A DNA stretch of 64,000 bases from positions 2,790,001 to 2,854,000 of the forward strand of contig NZ_CP011834.1 of assembly GCF_001412575.1 (NCBI RefSeq), in the 5' to 3' direction. A program made the translations under genes and the position numbers. This document shows, piece after piece, positions 8,447 to 16,799 of the stretch. Below the pieces are notes generated by a model. It was not told the origin of the DNA, did no database searches, and saw only the letters and a program-made list of their open reading frames with translations. The DNA is from Limnohabitans sp. 103DPR2 (GTDB lineage Bacteria; Pseudomonadota; Gammaproteobacteria; Burkholderiales; Burkholderiaceae_C). How positions within the stretch are numbered: position 1 is the stretch's first letter; each line of letters begins with the position of its first letter.

Positions 8447-9784
8447 GTGAGCAAAAAAGTATTTATCAAAACCTTCGGTTGCCAAATGAACGAGTACGAC
8501 TCGGACAAAATGGCCGATGTCATGAAAGCTGCCGAGGGCTACGAGCCCACCCAAGACGTCGAAGAGGCCGACCTCATTTTGTTCAACACCTGCTCGGTGC
8601 GTGAACGCGCCCAAGAAAAAGTCTTCAGCGATTTAGGTCGCGTCAAGCACCTTAAAGAACGGGGTGTGCTGATTGGCGTAGGCGGCTGTGTGGCCAGCCA
8701 AGAAGGCGCCGACATCATCAAACGCGCTCCTTATGTCGACGTGGTGTTTGGCCCGCAAACTTTGCACCGCCTGCCCGAACTTTTGGCGGCACGCAGCGCC
8801 AAAAAACGTCCGCAAGTGGACATCACCTTTCCTGAAATTGAAAAGTTCGATCACTTGCCACCGGCCAAGATGGACGGCCCCACGGCCTTCGTGTCCATCA
8901 TGGAAGGTTGCAGCAAATATTGCAGCTATTGCGTGGTGCCTTACACCCGCGGTGAAGAAGTCAGCCGACCCTTTGAAGACGTGTTGGTCGAAGTCGCCGG
9001 CTTGGCTGAGCAAGGCGTGCGCGAAATTACCTTGCTGGGTCAAAACGTCAATGCCTACCGCGGCAAGATGGGCGACACCGCCGAGATTGCCGACTTTGCG
9101 CTGCTGATTGAATACGTGGCCGACATTCCCGGCATCGAGCGCATTCGCTACACCACCAGCCATCCCAACGAATTCACACAGCGCCTGATCGATGTGTACG
9201 ACAAGGTGCCCAAGTTGGTCAGCCATTTGCACCTGCCCGTGCAACACGGCTCTGACAAAATTTTGATGGCCATGAAACGCGGCTACACCGCGATGGAATA
9301 CAAAAGCACCATTCGCAAACTGCGCGCCATTCGCCCCGACATGGCCATGAGCAGCGACTTCATTGTGGGCTTCCCTGGCGAAACCGACGAAGACTTCAAC
9401 AAGATGATGAAGCTGATTGACGATGTGGGCTACGACACCAGCTTCAGTTTTATCTTCAGCCCACGTCCCGGCACACCTGCAGCCAACTTGCCTGATGACA
9501 CCCCGCACGATGTGAAGCTCAAACGTCTGCACCATTTGCAAGCCACCATTGAAGCCAACGTCAAACGCATTGGCGACAGCCGCTTGAACACGGTGCAACG
9601 CATTTTGGTCGAGCGCCCTGCGCGCAAAGACGCCACTGAAATGGCGGGACGCACCGAATGCAATCGCGTGGTCAACTTCCCTGCCGGCCCCAATGGCATG
9701 CGCTTGGTGGGTCAGATGGTGGATGTGCGCATCAACACAGCGCTGTCACATTCTTTGCGCGGTGACTTGGTGTTGCCTGAATAA
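8447..9784 (+). CDS. miaB: tRNA-2-methylthio-N6-dimethylallyladenosine synthase
   Basis: A 445-residue radical SAM methylthiotransferase that adds a methylthio group to i6A37 of tRNAs. The N-terminal UPF0004 domain has cluster cysteines C12 (TFGCQMN), C49 (NTCSVRE) and C81 (GGCVA). The radical SAM triad is C155, C159 and C162 in GCSKYCSYC, and a TRAM domain ends the protein (about residues 375-440). I chose the GTG at 8447 because GGAG sits seven bases before it and the next residues [14 protein letters not shown] match the family start; a TTG four codons upstream is less likely. Its terminator lies in the next, convergent gene. Confidence 0.95.
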   Translation: MSKKVFIKTFGCQMNEYDSDKMADVMKAAEGYEPTQDVEEADLILFNTCSVRERAQEKVFSDLGRVKHLKERGVLIGVGGCVASQEGADIIKRAPYVDVVFGPQTLHRLPELLAARSAKKRPQVDITFPEIEKFDHLPPAKMDGPTAFVSIMEGCSKYCSYCVVPYTRGEEVSRPFEDVLVEVAGLAEQGVREITLLGQNVNAYRGKMGDTAEIADFALLIEYVADIPGIERIRYTTSHPNEFTQRLIDVYDKVPKLVSHLHLPVQHGSDKILMAMKRGYTAMEYKSTIRKLRAIRPDMAMSSDFIVGFPGETDEDFNKMMKLIDDVGYDTSFSFIFSPRPGTPAANLPDDTPHDVKLKRLHHLQATIEANVKRIGDSRLNTVQRILVERPARKDATEMAGRTECNRVVNFPAGPNGMRLVGQMVDVRINTALSHSLRGDLVLPE

Positions 9785-9787
9785 AGC

Positions 9788-10231
9788 CTAAGCTTTTTTG
9801 AGTGAAATATGGCGACGAAAGTCGCCATTTTTGATTGGAGGTCTGCCCTCTAAGGACCAGTTGTAGACATAGACTTGCGCGCGCACTGCTTGGGGCGATT
9901 CAGTTGCGAGCCAAGTCACATCGGCTGTGACGCGCAAGTACATGGAATTCGCCATCGATTCAGGATCAACTTCTTCTAGATCGTCCAACCGCTGCCACTG
10001 AGACGCTTCAATTTTGTACAACTCCCCCAGCACTGTTCCCAGCGGCGCAGCCCTGTCACCCAGCAACTTCATGGCCGGGTAGTCCCCCAAATCGAACAAA
10101 GCACCCTGCATCGTGGCCGGTCCAAGGCAAGTTGCACCTTGCATGTGGTGGTGATTGCTGAGGCCAGACAACAAAGTACCGTAGACAAAAAGCAATTCGT
10201 TTTCAGCAAAGGGTGGCTTGCGCGAAATCAT
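9788..10231 (-). CDS. gamma-glutamylcyclotransferase family protein
   Basis: A 147-residue GGCT-fold protein. LLFVYGTLLSGLSNHH near the N-terminus is the substrate-binding YGTL loop, and a Glu in LDDLEEVDPES is the likely catalytic acid. Such enzymes release amines or amino acids from gamma-glutamyl compounds as 5-oxoproline is formed. The ATG at 10231 has AGAGGAAG nearby. The gene converges on miaB with three bases between stops, and its last codons contain the miaB terminator stem. It is divergent, by 34 bases, from the Rieske oxygenase and glutamine-synthetase-like genes, and this suggests a shared role with them. Confidence 0.78.
   Translation of the reverse strand: MISRKPPFAENELLFVYGTLLSGLSNHHHMQGATCLGPATMQGALFDLGDYPAMKLLGDRAAPLGTVLGELYKIEASQWQRLDDLEEVDPESMANSMYLRVTADVTWLATESPQAVRAQVYVYNWSLEGRPPIKNGDFRRHISLKKA
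9809..9833 (+). terminator. miaB intrinsic terminator inside the convergent gene
   Basis: ATGGCGAC, loop GAAA, GTCGCCAT, then TTTTTG: a perfect 8-base-pair stem with a tetraloop and a T-run 25 bases past the miaB stop. It lies wholly within the coding sequence of the minus-strand cyclotransferase gene, encoding its residues near FRRH. Confidence 0.85.
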
Positions 10232-10265
10232 TTTCTTCCTCTGGTTTTTGCGTTAAAGTGAATTC

Positions 10266-11630
10266 ATGAGAGCAGAACAAAACGAGCGCTTCACGCGCAT
10301 TGGTCAAGGCACACCCTGTGGCGAAATGCTACGCCATTACTGGCACCCTGTGGCTTTGATGGACGAATTCGACCCCCAACTCGATCCCCGCATGGCCATC
10401 CGACCTGTCAAAGCGGTTCGCTTGCTCGGCCAAGACTTGGTCTTGTTCAAAAATGCGCAGGGCCAGTTTGGATTGCTCGATCGCGACTGTCCGCATCGCG
10501 GCGCCGACCTGGCCTTTGGTCGCAATGAAGGCGATGGCCTGCGCTGTCCCTTTCACGGCTGGAAATTTGACGTCACGGGCCAATGCCTCGAAACCCCCGC
10601 CGAACCCCAAGGCAGTGTTTTGTGCACCCGCATCAAGCAACGCAATTACCCCATTCAAGAACGCAGCGGTATTTTGTTTGCGTGGATGGGGCCTGAGGGC
10701 AGCACACCACCGCCACTTCCGGCCATCGATTGTTTTGAAGCGCCTGGCACCCACACCTTTGCCTTCAAAGGTTTGTGGAACTGCAATTGGCTCCAGGCCT
10801 TTGAAGTGGGCATCGACCCTGCGCACGCATCTTTCTTGCACCGTTTCTTCAACGACGCCTCCTTGGAAGACACCTACGGCAAACAATTTCGCGGCGCCAG
10901 TGCAGGTGAAATCGATGGTGAAAAATGGCCCATGACCCGCGTCATGCGCGAGTTTGACCAACCCGACATTGCCTTCACCGAAAAAGCTTATGGCCTCCAA
11001 CTGACCACACTCCGGCACATGACAGACAAGCTGACTCATGTGCGCATCACTAATTCGCTGTTCCCCAACACTTTTGTGATTCCTTTGTCAGAAACCATGA
11101 CCATCACGCAGATGCATGTGCCGGTGGACGACACGCGCACCTACTGGTATGCCGTCTTCACGAGTTTTGCCGATCCTGTCAACAAAGTTGCCATGCGCAA
11201 TCAACGGCTTGAGGCCGTCAGCTTGCCCGACTACATCCCCAAATCAGGACGTCACAACAACTGGGGCTTCAACCCCGAAGAACAAATGACGCGCACGTTT
11301 TTGGGCATGGGCGAGGACGACATCAATGTGCACGATCAATGGGCCTGCGAAAGCATGGGGGCCATTCAAAACAGAACTCGCGAACATTTGGGTACCTCTG
11401 ACAAAGTGATCATTGCCAATCGCCGCATGTTGGCCAAAGCCATTGACGATGTGGCTGCAGGCGCATTGCCTCCCGGATTTGCCAAGGCCGAAGTTGCAGC
11501 CACCCGATTTGGCCCCGATACCGTCGACGGCATAGCGCCCGCCCAAGATTGGTCCACGTGGTCACAGCAAACCATGCAAGCCAAGCGCGATGGCGCGCCG
11601 TGGGATGCAGCCACACCCAATTCGCCCTGA
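10266..11630 (+). CDS. Rieske-type ring-hydroxylating oxygenase alpha subunit
   Basis: A 454-residue oxygenase. The Rieske 2Fe-2S site is CPHRGADL near residue 79 paired with CPFHGW near 98. The mononuclear iron site is DPAHASFLH, the usual D/E-x2-H-x4-H pattern. Overall it resembles the phthalate 4,5-dioxygenase or demethylase type, which use a separate flavin/ferredoxin reductase; none is seen in this window. It is the first gene of a two-gene unit with the glutamine-synthetase-like gene, which starts 10 bases after it. The substrate is unknown; oxidative attack on an aromatic or N-substituted compound is inferred from the neighbours. Confidence 0.85.
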   Translation: MRAEQNERFTRIGQGTPCGEMLRHYWHPVALMDEFDPQLDPRMAIRPVKAVRLLGQDLVLFKNAQGQFGLLDRDCPHRGADLAFGRNEGDGLRCPFHGWKFDVTGQCLETPAEPQGSVLCTRIKQRNYPIQERSGILFAWMGPEGSTPPPLPAIDCFEAPGTHTFAFKGLWNCNWLQAFEVGIDPAHASFLHRFFNDASLEDTYGKQFRGASAGEIDGEKWPMTRVMREFDQPDIAFTEKAYGLQLTTLRHMTDKLTHVRITNSLFPNTFVIPLSETMTITQMHVPVDDTRTYWYAVFTSFADPVNKVAMRNQRLEAVSLPDYIPKSGRHNNWGFNPEEQMTRTFLGMGEDDINVHDQWACESMGAIQNRTREHLGTSDKVIIANRRMLAKAIDDVAAGALPPGFAKAEVAATRFGPDTVDGIAPAQDWSTWSQQTMQAKRDGAPWDAATPNSP

Positions 11631-11640
11631 GTTCTACGAC

Positions 11641-13155
11641 ATGAGCTCAACAGTCATCCCTTCTTTCGCGGACCAATGCGGCATCAACACCCAGGCCCGA
11701 CAAGCCGAGGTGCAACGCGTACTGGCCTTGGCGCAAGCCTCTGGCCTGGCGTGGATCCGCTTGGTTTGGTGTGATGTGCACGGCAGCTTGCGCGGCAAAA
11801 CGTGGGTCACTTCCGAGTTGGCCACTGCCTTTGCGCAAGGCATGGGCATGGTCAGCACCTTGATGCTCAAAGACACTTCAGATCGCACCGTCTACAAGGT
11901 GTTTGAAGCCGATGTCAAATATGAATTGCCTGGTTTTGAAGGCGCCAGCAATGTGATGTTGTTGCCCGACCCCAGCACCTTCAAAATTTTGCCTTGGGCC
12001 GAAAAAACAGGCTGGCTGATGTGTCAGCCTTGGTTCCCGAATGGCCAAGTTGTAAGCTACGACTCGCGTCGTATTTTGCAAACTGCCTTGGAAAAGTTGG
12101 CCACCAAAGGCTGGGGCATGCGATGCGGCCTAGAAGTTGAGTTTCACATTTACAAACTCAAAGACGCCGAGCACGGTGACGATGCCGACCCTGCGCAAGC
12201 CGCATGGCCAGGACCAGCGCCCGAGGTCAGCATGATTCATCCAGGCTACAACTTGCTCAATGAGTTGTGGTTTGACCGCGCAGAACCTGCGCTGCGCATC
12301 GTCAAACAAACAGCCCAAGATTTGGGTTTGCCATTGTTGTCCCTGGAAATTGAACTGGGCCCCAGTCAAGTTGAAGCCGTGTTCAAAGCCACCGATGCCA
12401 TGACGGCAGCCGACAACATGGTGCTTTTTAGAAGCGCCATCAAACAAGCCTTGAGACGCGCCGGCTATCACGCCACGTTCATGTGCCGACCGCCGTTTGA
12501 GAACATCATGAGCAGTGGCTGGCATTTGCATCAATCTCTCTACGACTTGCAAACAGGTCAGAACCTGTTTGCGCGCACCACTGCGCAAGACATTCAAGAG
12601 GCGCAATCGCTGCGTGCAGACGATGCCTGTCACGCTCTCTCCAAGATCGGTGCAACGTATCTGGCCGGCTTGTTGGCCCACGGTCAAGGCATGACGTCTT
12701 TGTGCACCACCACAGTCAATGGCTTTGGTCGCTTCAAGCCCAACGCTTTGGCACCCCAAAGCATTTTGTGGGGCCGCGACAATCGCGGCGCCATGCTCCG
12801 CGTGGTGGGTGGCCCCGGCGATGCTGGCACGCGCATTGAAAACAGAATGGGCGAGCCTGCTGCCAATCCCTACCTGTACATGGCCTCGCAAATTTTGGCG
12901 GGCTTGGATGGCATTGAAAACGATCTGACGGCGCCATTCGCCACAGAAGCACCTTACGCAGAAAGTGCCGAGCGTTTGCCCTTGACTTTGGGTGATGCCT
13001 TAGCGCGATTGGGCGATGACCCAATTTTGAGCGCGGGTTTGGGCGCTGACTTTGTGCGCTATTACCAGCGCATCAAACAGTCAGAGCAAACGCGTTTCAA
13101 TGACGCGGAAGACAAGGTGGAATTTCAGCGGCGAGAGTATTTCAGCCGCATTTGA
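11641..13155 (+). CDS. glutamine synthetase family protein (possible gamma-glutamylamide ligase)
   Basis: A 504-residue member of the glutamine synthetase fold, not the housekeeping GlnA type. It has the beta-grasp region WCDVHGSLRGKTW, metal-site stretches LEVEFHIY and LEIELGPSQ, the ATP/His motif SSGWHLHQSL and the active-site arginine region GRDNRGAMLRV. Relatives ligate glutamate to amines, for example gamma-glutamylanilide or gamma-glutamylputrescine synthases. The ATG at 11641 was preferred over 11590, which would overlap the oxygenase. It lacks a clear ribosome site, so it probably depends on translation of the oxygenase. It converges on ffh. The acceptor amine is unknown. Confidence 0.82.
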   Translation: MSSTVIPSFADQCGINTQARQAEVQRVLALAQASGLAWIRLVWCDVHGSLRGKTWVTSELATAFAQGMGMVSTLMLKDTSDRTVYKVFEADVKYELPGFEGASNVMLLPDPSTFKILPWAEKTGWLMCQPWFPNGQVVSYDSRRILQTALEKLATKGWGMRCGLEVEFHIYKLKDAEHGDDADPAQAAWPGPAPEVSMIHPGYNLLNELWFDRAEPALRIVKQTAQDLGLPLLSLEIELGPSQVEAVFKATDAMTAADNMVLFRSAIKQALRRAGYHATFMCRPPFENIMSSGWHLHQSLYDLQTGQNLFARTTAQDIQEAQSLRADDACHALSKIGATYLAGLLAHGQGMTSLCTTTVNGFGRFKPNALAPQSILWGRDNRGAMLRVVGGPGDAGTRIENRMGEPAANPYLYMASQILAGLDGIENDLTAPFATEAPYAESAERLPLTLGDALARLGDDPILSAGLGADFVRYYQRIKQSEQTRFNDAEDKVEFQRREYFSRI

Positions 13156-13163
13156 TGAATCAA

Positions 13164-13178
13164 GCCCAAAGGCTGGGC
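13164..13178. terminator. small hairpin between convergent genes
   Basis: GCCCA, five bases, TGGGC sits between the convergent stops of the glutamine-synthetase-like gene and ffh. There is no real T-run on either side, so any terminator function is weak. Confidence 0.25.
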
Positions 13179-13180
13179 CC

Positions 13181-14578
13181 TTAGCGTTTCATACCAGGGA
13201 AACCGCCACCGCCCATGCCGCCAAAGCCGCCCATGCCCTTCATGGCACCCAAGCGCTTCATCATCTTCATCATGCCGCCGCCGGACATTTTTTTCATCAT
13301 GTCTTGCATTTGCTCAAACTCTTTGAGCAAGCGGTTCACATCCTGCACTTGAACGCCTGCGCCCATGGCGATGCGGCGCTTGCGCGTGGCTTTGATGAGT
13401 TCAGGTTTACTGCGCTCACGCGGTGTCATGCTGTGAATGATGCCTTGCTTGCGCGCGATGTCTTTTTCGGCTTTGCCCAAATCCATGCTGCCAGCCTTGG
13501 CCGCCAACTGCGTGGGCAATTTGTCCATCAAACTGGACAAGCCACCCATTTGCTTCATTTGCTGAATTTGCGCCAAAAAATCATTCAAATCAAAACCGCT
13601 GCCGCTCTTGACTTTGGCCGCCAACTTTTGCGCGGCTTCCATGTCCACGCCGGCAGTGACTTGCTCCACCAAGGCCAAGATATCGCCCATGCCAAGGATA
13701 CGGCCTGCATGTCGCTCGGCATCAAAAACTTCGAGGCCGTCAATTTTTTCGCTGGTACCTGCAAACTTGATGGGCGCACCCGTGATTTGACGCACAGACA
13801 AAGCCGCGCCACCTCGGGAGTCGCCATCCATCTTGGTCAGAACAATGCCGGTCAGAGGCAAAGCATCTTTAAAAGCTTTGGCGGTGTTGGCCGCATCCTG
13901 ACCTTGCATGGCATCAACCACAAACAAAGTTTCCACAGGGTTCAAAGCCGCATGCAACTCCCGAATTTCAGCCATCAGGGCTTCGTCAATGGCCAAACGA
14001 CCTGCCGTGTCGACCAGCAACACATCAAAGAAATGCTTGCGTGCGTAATCGATGGCGGCACGGGCAATGTCCAAAGGCTTTTGGTCAGGCGAACTGGGGA
14101 ACCATTCGGCGCCGGCTTGTGCTGTGACTGTTTTCAGCTGCTCAATGGCCGCAGGTCGGTACACGTCGCCCGACACGGTCAGCACTTTTTTCTTGCGCTT
14201 TTCAATCAGGTGCTTGGCCAACTTGGCGGTGGTGGTGGTTTTACCGGCACCTTGCAAACCTGCCATCAAAATCACAGCAGGCGGTTGCGCTGCCAAGTTG
14301 ATATCGGCCACACCTTCGCCCATGGTGGCAGCCAACTCGCGGTTCACGATGGCCACCAAGGCTTGGCCAGGCTTTAAGGAGCCCAGCACCTCTTGCCCCA
14401 AGGCTTTTTCTTTCACACGGGCAATGAAATCGCGCACCACCGGCAAGGCCACATCAGCCTCCAGCAAGGCCATGCGAACCTCGCGCAGCATGTCCGTGAC
14501 ATTGGACTCCGTGATCCGCGCTTGACCACTGATTTGCTTAACAAGTTGCGAGAGTTTGTCGGTGAGGGCGGAAGCCAT
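13181..14578 (-). CDS. ffh: signal recognition particle protein Ffh (SRP54)
   Basis: A 465-residue SRP GTPase that binds 4.5S RNA and signal sequences and delivers ribosomes to FtsY at the inner membrane. The N domain is residues 1-90, and the G domain has the P-loop GLQGAGKTTTTAKLA near 107, DTAGRLAIDE and TKMDGDSRGG. The Met-rich M domain follows from about 325 and ends in the Gly/Met-rich tail GGFGGMGGGGFPGMKR. The length is normal. It is divergent from the cytochrome assembly gene, with 78 bases between them. The RNA partner gene is not in the window. Confidence 0.96.
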   Translation of the reverse strand: MASALTDKLSQLVKQISGQARITESNVTDMLREVRMALLEADVALPVVRDFIARVKEKALGQEVLGSLKPGQALVAIVNRELAATMGEGVADINLAAQPPAVILMAGLQGAGKTTTTAKLAKHLIEKRKKKVLTVSGDVYRPAAIEQLKTVTAQAGAEWFPSSPDQKPLDIARAAIDYARKHFFDVLLVDTAGRLAIDEALMAEIRELHAALNPVETLFVVDAMQGQDAANTAKAFKDALPLTGIVLTKMDGDSRGGAALSVRQITGAPIKFAGTSEKIDGLEVFDAERHAGRILGMGDILALVEQVTAGVDMEAAQKLAAKVKSGSGFDLNDFLAQIQQMKQMGGLSSLMDKLPTQLAAKAGSMDLGKAEKDIARKQGIIHSMTPRERSKPELIKATRKRRIAMGAGVQVQDVNRLLKEFEQMQDMMKKMSGGGMMKMMKRLGAMKGMGGFGGMGGGGFPGMKR

Positions 14579-14656
14579 AGGGAAAATTTCTCATAAACCG
14601 CTAGGTTTTGCGCCGATTGCCAGATTGCAAGGGCTCAAAACGCTAAACTAGGAAGC

Positions 14657-15463
14657 ATGATTTTAGCCAGTCCATCTGATTTGGCGATGTGGTTGACGCT
14701 TTTAACTGCCATCGCTTATGCCATTCCCGCCATCACGGCAGATCGAATGGGCCCCAGCTTGGCACGCCGCTATTTGTGGCTCGCTTGGCTCTTGCATGGC
14801 GCCACCATTGGCATTGGCCTCTTGGGTGAAACACCGCGCTTTGGCTTTGCCCCCGCTTTGTCCGTCACGGTTTGGTGGGTTCTCACAGCCTACGCCGTCG
14901 AAACCCAATACTTCCCGCAATTGAAAGCGCGTTGGACCATGGCGGCCTTGGGCAGCGCCGCTGTGGCACTGGCTTGGGTGTTTCCTGGTCATGCACTTCA
15001 AGTCACCGCCTCCATTTGGCTACCCCTGCACTGGGCTTTGGGCATTGCCTCCTATGGCATGTTTGCCGCGGCCGTCATTCATGCAGCACTCATGACCAGC
15101 GCCGAAATTGAAATCCGACAAGGCAATGAAAACCAAAGTGGCTTGCCCTTGCTCACGCTAGAGCGGCTCATGTTCCGATTTGTGATGCTGGGCTTTGTTC
15201 TGCTCACCCTCACCCTCATTGCGGGCTTTGCTTTTGGCGAGCAGCTCTATGGTGCAGCGGGCGCGCATTGGAAATGGGACCATAAAACTGTCTTCTCCAT
15301 CCTGTCCTGGCTCACCTTTGGCGCCTTGCTGCTGGGCAGACATCAATTTGGCTGGCGCGGCCGACGTGCTGTTCGCGTACTTTACTCGGGCGCCGCGCTG
15401 CTGCTGTTGGCTTATGCGGGCTCGCGTTTTGTGCTGGAAGTCGTTTTGGGGCGCAGCCTTTGA
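14657..15463 (+). CDS. CcsA/YpjD-type cytochrome c assembly membrane protein
   Basis: A 268-residue inner-membrane protein with about eight hydrophobic segments. It carries the cytochrome c assembly signature near residues 195-215 (GAAGAHWKWDHKTVFSILSW), a variant of the WxWD haem-handling motif of CcsA. It is the YpjD-like stand-alone form commonly located next to ffh in proteobacteria. Its role is haem transport or maturation of c-type cytochromes by homology; the exact function of YpjD is not settled. Its TGA overlaps the TTG start of the next gene. Confidence 0.85.
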   Translation: MILASPSDLAMWLTLLTAIAYAIPAITADRMGPSLARRYLWLAWLLHGATIGIGLLGETPRFGFAPALSVTVWWVLTAYAVETQYFPQLKARWTMAALGSAAVALAWVFPGHALQVTASIWLPLHWALGIASYGMFAAAVIHAALMTSAEIEIRQGNENQSGLPLLTLERLMFRFVMLGFVLLTLTLIAGFAFGEQLYGAAGAHWKWDHKTVFSILSWLTFGALLLGRHQFGWRGRRAVRVLYSGAALLLLAYAGSRFVLEVVLGRSL

Positions 15464-15720
15464 AAATTCTGCTGTTCCTGCTGACGATTTTGTTTGCGGT
15501 TTGGCTGTGGCGCAGAAACCGCTTGAATGCCTTGAACGAGCGCAAGTCCAAGTCCGCCGAAACCCATCCAGCCCCCACTCCCCCCACCTCAGAGCCCAGC
15601 CCCATGCAGGCATGCACCCAATGCGGTGTGCACATGCCCGCGGCTGACATGGTGCAAGGGCAGCGCGGCATTTACTGCTCTCAGGTGCATTGCCAAGCCG
15701 CCTCGGACACCCGGGTCTAA
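15460..15720 (+). CDS. PP0621-family small membrane-anchored protein
   Basis: An 86-residue protein with one N-terminal membrane segment (ILLFLLTILFAVWLW), a Pro-rich linker and a C-terminal cysteine module (ACTQCGVHMP then YCSQVHCQ). The module resembles a metal- or zinc-binding treble-clef-like knuckle. I recognise it as the PP0621 family of unknown function, which is often found next to the YpjD and ampD genes. The TTG at 15460 overlaps the previous stop, so translation is probably coupled. Confidence 0.75.
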   Translation: MKILLFLLTILFAVWLWRRNRLNALNERKSKSAETHPAPTPPTSEPSPMQACTQCGVHMPAADMVQGQRGIYCSQVHCQAASDTRV

Positions 15721-15751
15721 ACAGCCCTTCATCCCTCACGACGCCCACACC

Positions 15752-16321
15752 ATGCGCTTCGATCAATGGCAAAACGGCTGGTGCCAAGCGGCTGAGAAAT
15801 GTGTGTCACCCAACCATGGCGCGCGGCCAGCGCAAGCCAAGATCGATTTGATCGTGGTTCACTCCATCAGCTTGCCACCGGGTGAGTACGGCACACAAGC
15901 TGTGCAACAGTTGTTCACCAACCAACTGGATTGGGACGCACACCCTTACTTTCAAAGCATTCGCGGCCTGGAAGTGTCTGCGCATTTCTTCATTGAGCGG
16001 CAAGGCAAAGTCTGGCAGTTCGTCAGTTGTGACGACCGTGCATGGCATGCCGGCGCTTCACATTACCGTGGCCGCGGCAACTGCAACGACGACTCCATTG
16101 GCATTGAACTGGAGGGCCTGGAAGGTGAAACTTTTGAAGCCGCCCAATACGACAGTTTGACGCAGCTATGCCAAGCCTTGAAACAACAATACCCCATCGC
16201 GTATCTGGCCGGTCACGAACACATCGCGCCGGGTCGCAAAAAAGATCCAGGACCTGGATTTGATTGGGCACTGTTGCAAAAAAATGTCGCGTGGCCGCCT
16301 CAGTACTTTCCCGAATTTTGA
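15752..16321 (+). CDS. ampD: 1,6-anhydro-N-acetylmuramyl-L-alanine amidase
   Basis: A 189-residue cytoplasmic zinc amidase that strips the peptide from anhydro-muropeptides during cell-wall recycling. The zinc ligands appear as the His of LIVVHSIS, the second His in the GHEHIAPGRKKDPG block and the Asp in KKDPGPGFDW. The WHAG motif (RAWHAGASHYRGR) is characteristic. The ATG at 15752 (MRFDQWQNGW) fits the family N-terminus; an upstream in-frame start would run through the preceding gene. It supplies peptides that Mpl, encoded at 26437, can religate to UDP-MurNAc. Confidence 0.95.
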   Translation: MRFDQWQNGWCQAAEKCVSPNHGARPAQAKIDLIVVHSISLPPGEYGTQAVQQLFTNQLDWDAHPYFQSIRGLEVSAHFFIERQGKVWQFVSCDDRAWHAGASHYRGRGNCNDDSIGIELEGLEGETFEAAQYDSLTQLCQALKQQYPIAYLAGHEHIAPGRKKDPGPGFDWALLQKNVAWPPQYFPEF

Positions 16322-16351
16322 AAATATTTTTGAATATCCAAAAATATTTGG

Positions 16352-16375
16352 AGTGCCCTTGAGGCACTTTTTTTT
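16352..16375 (+). terminator. ampD intrinsic terminator
   Basis: AGTGCC, loop CTTGA, GGCACT followed by eight T residues, 31 bases after the ampD stop. The strong T-run makes this a confident terminator for the ypjD-like/PP0621/ampD unit. Confidence 0.85.
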
Positions 16376-16591
16376 GCACCAAGCAGGCGCATGCTTGTCA
16401 CTTGTGAAATCAGGGGAATTCTCAAATCCTTGAATTTGCAAGGCTTTGCGCAAGCAAATGCAAGCCAAAGCACGCCAGCCCTCATTGGCCATTCAAACAG
16501 ACTGATTTGATGCGCATTTCAAGGCATCGTTTTGATGCCCCAAATTTGCTCTTTTTTTGTTGGACAAATGCGCTCTCCTTTGTCAAGAAGT
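16376..16591. other. intergenic region upstream of the nrdA promoter, no gene seen
   Basis: About 215 bases lie between the ampD terminator and the nrdA promoter. I see no credible coding frame. It holds one clear dyad, GGCATC-GTTTT-GATGCC at 16523-16539, followed 12 bases later by a run of seven T. There is also a patch rich in TTTGC/GCAAA elements near 16432-16466 that can form imperfect hairpins. Regulatory sites for nrdA, or a short RNA, are possible but unsupported. Confidence 0.4.
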
Positions 16592-16663
16592 TTGTAGGCA
16601 CCCAAGCTAGCCTGTACACTACCCCTAGTGGCTTGAATTCACCCCAGACCCCAGATATAGTGT
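16592..16663 (+). promoter_or_regulatory. nrdA promoter with two NrdR boxes
   Basis: Two 16-base sites resemble the NrdR-box consensus ACACWATATATWGTGT. Box 1 (16616-16631) is ACACTACCCCTAGTGG, and box 2 (16648-16663) is ACCCCAGATATAGTGT, about 13 of 16 matching. Their starts are 32 bases apart, the three-turn spacing usual for paired NrdR sites. A sigma-70-like promoter, TTGTAG (16592-16597), 17 bases, TACACT (16615-16620), overlaps box 1, so NrdR binding would block RNA polymerase. nrdA begins 180 bases downstream of the -10 element, leaving a long leader. Confidence 0.75.
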
Positions 16664-16799
16664 CCCAACGCCAAAGACACTGTTCGGTGAAATACCAGAA
16701 AACAAGCCACTTTGACGACCCCGTTTGACTGCTCAACCAAGCCCCCGCAAGGCTGCAGCCAACCAGAATTTTGAACCGACACTGACCACAGAGAACGCT

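Noticed and set aside
8633..9598. A 321-codon minus-strand ORF over miaB
   Set aside because: Antisense to miaB; His/Val/Gly-rich shadow composition.
13052..14377. A 441-codon plus-strand ORF over ffh, rich in His, Leu and Gln
   Set aside because: It lies antisense to a complete, well-recognised ffh, and its composition is that of a reverse-frame shadow; no family motif was seen.
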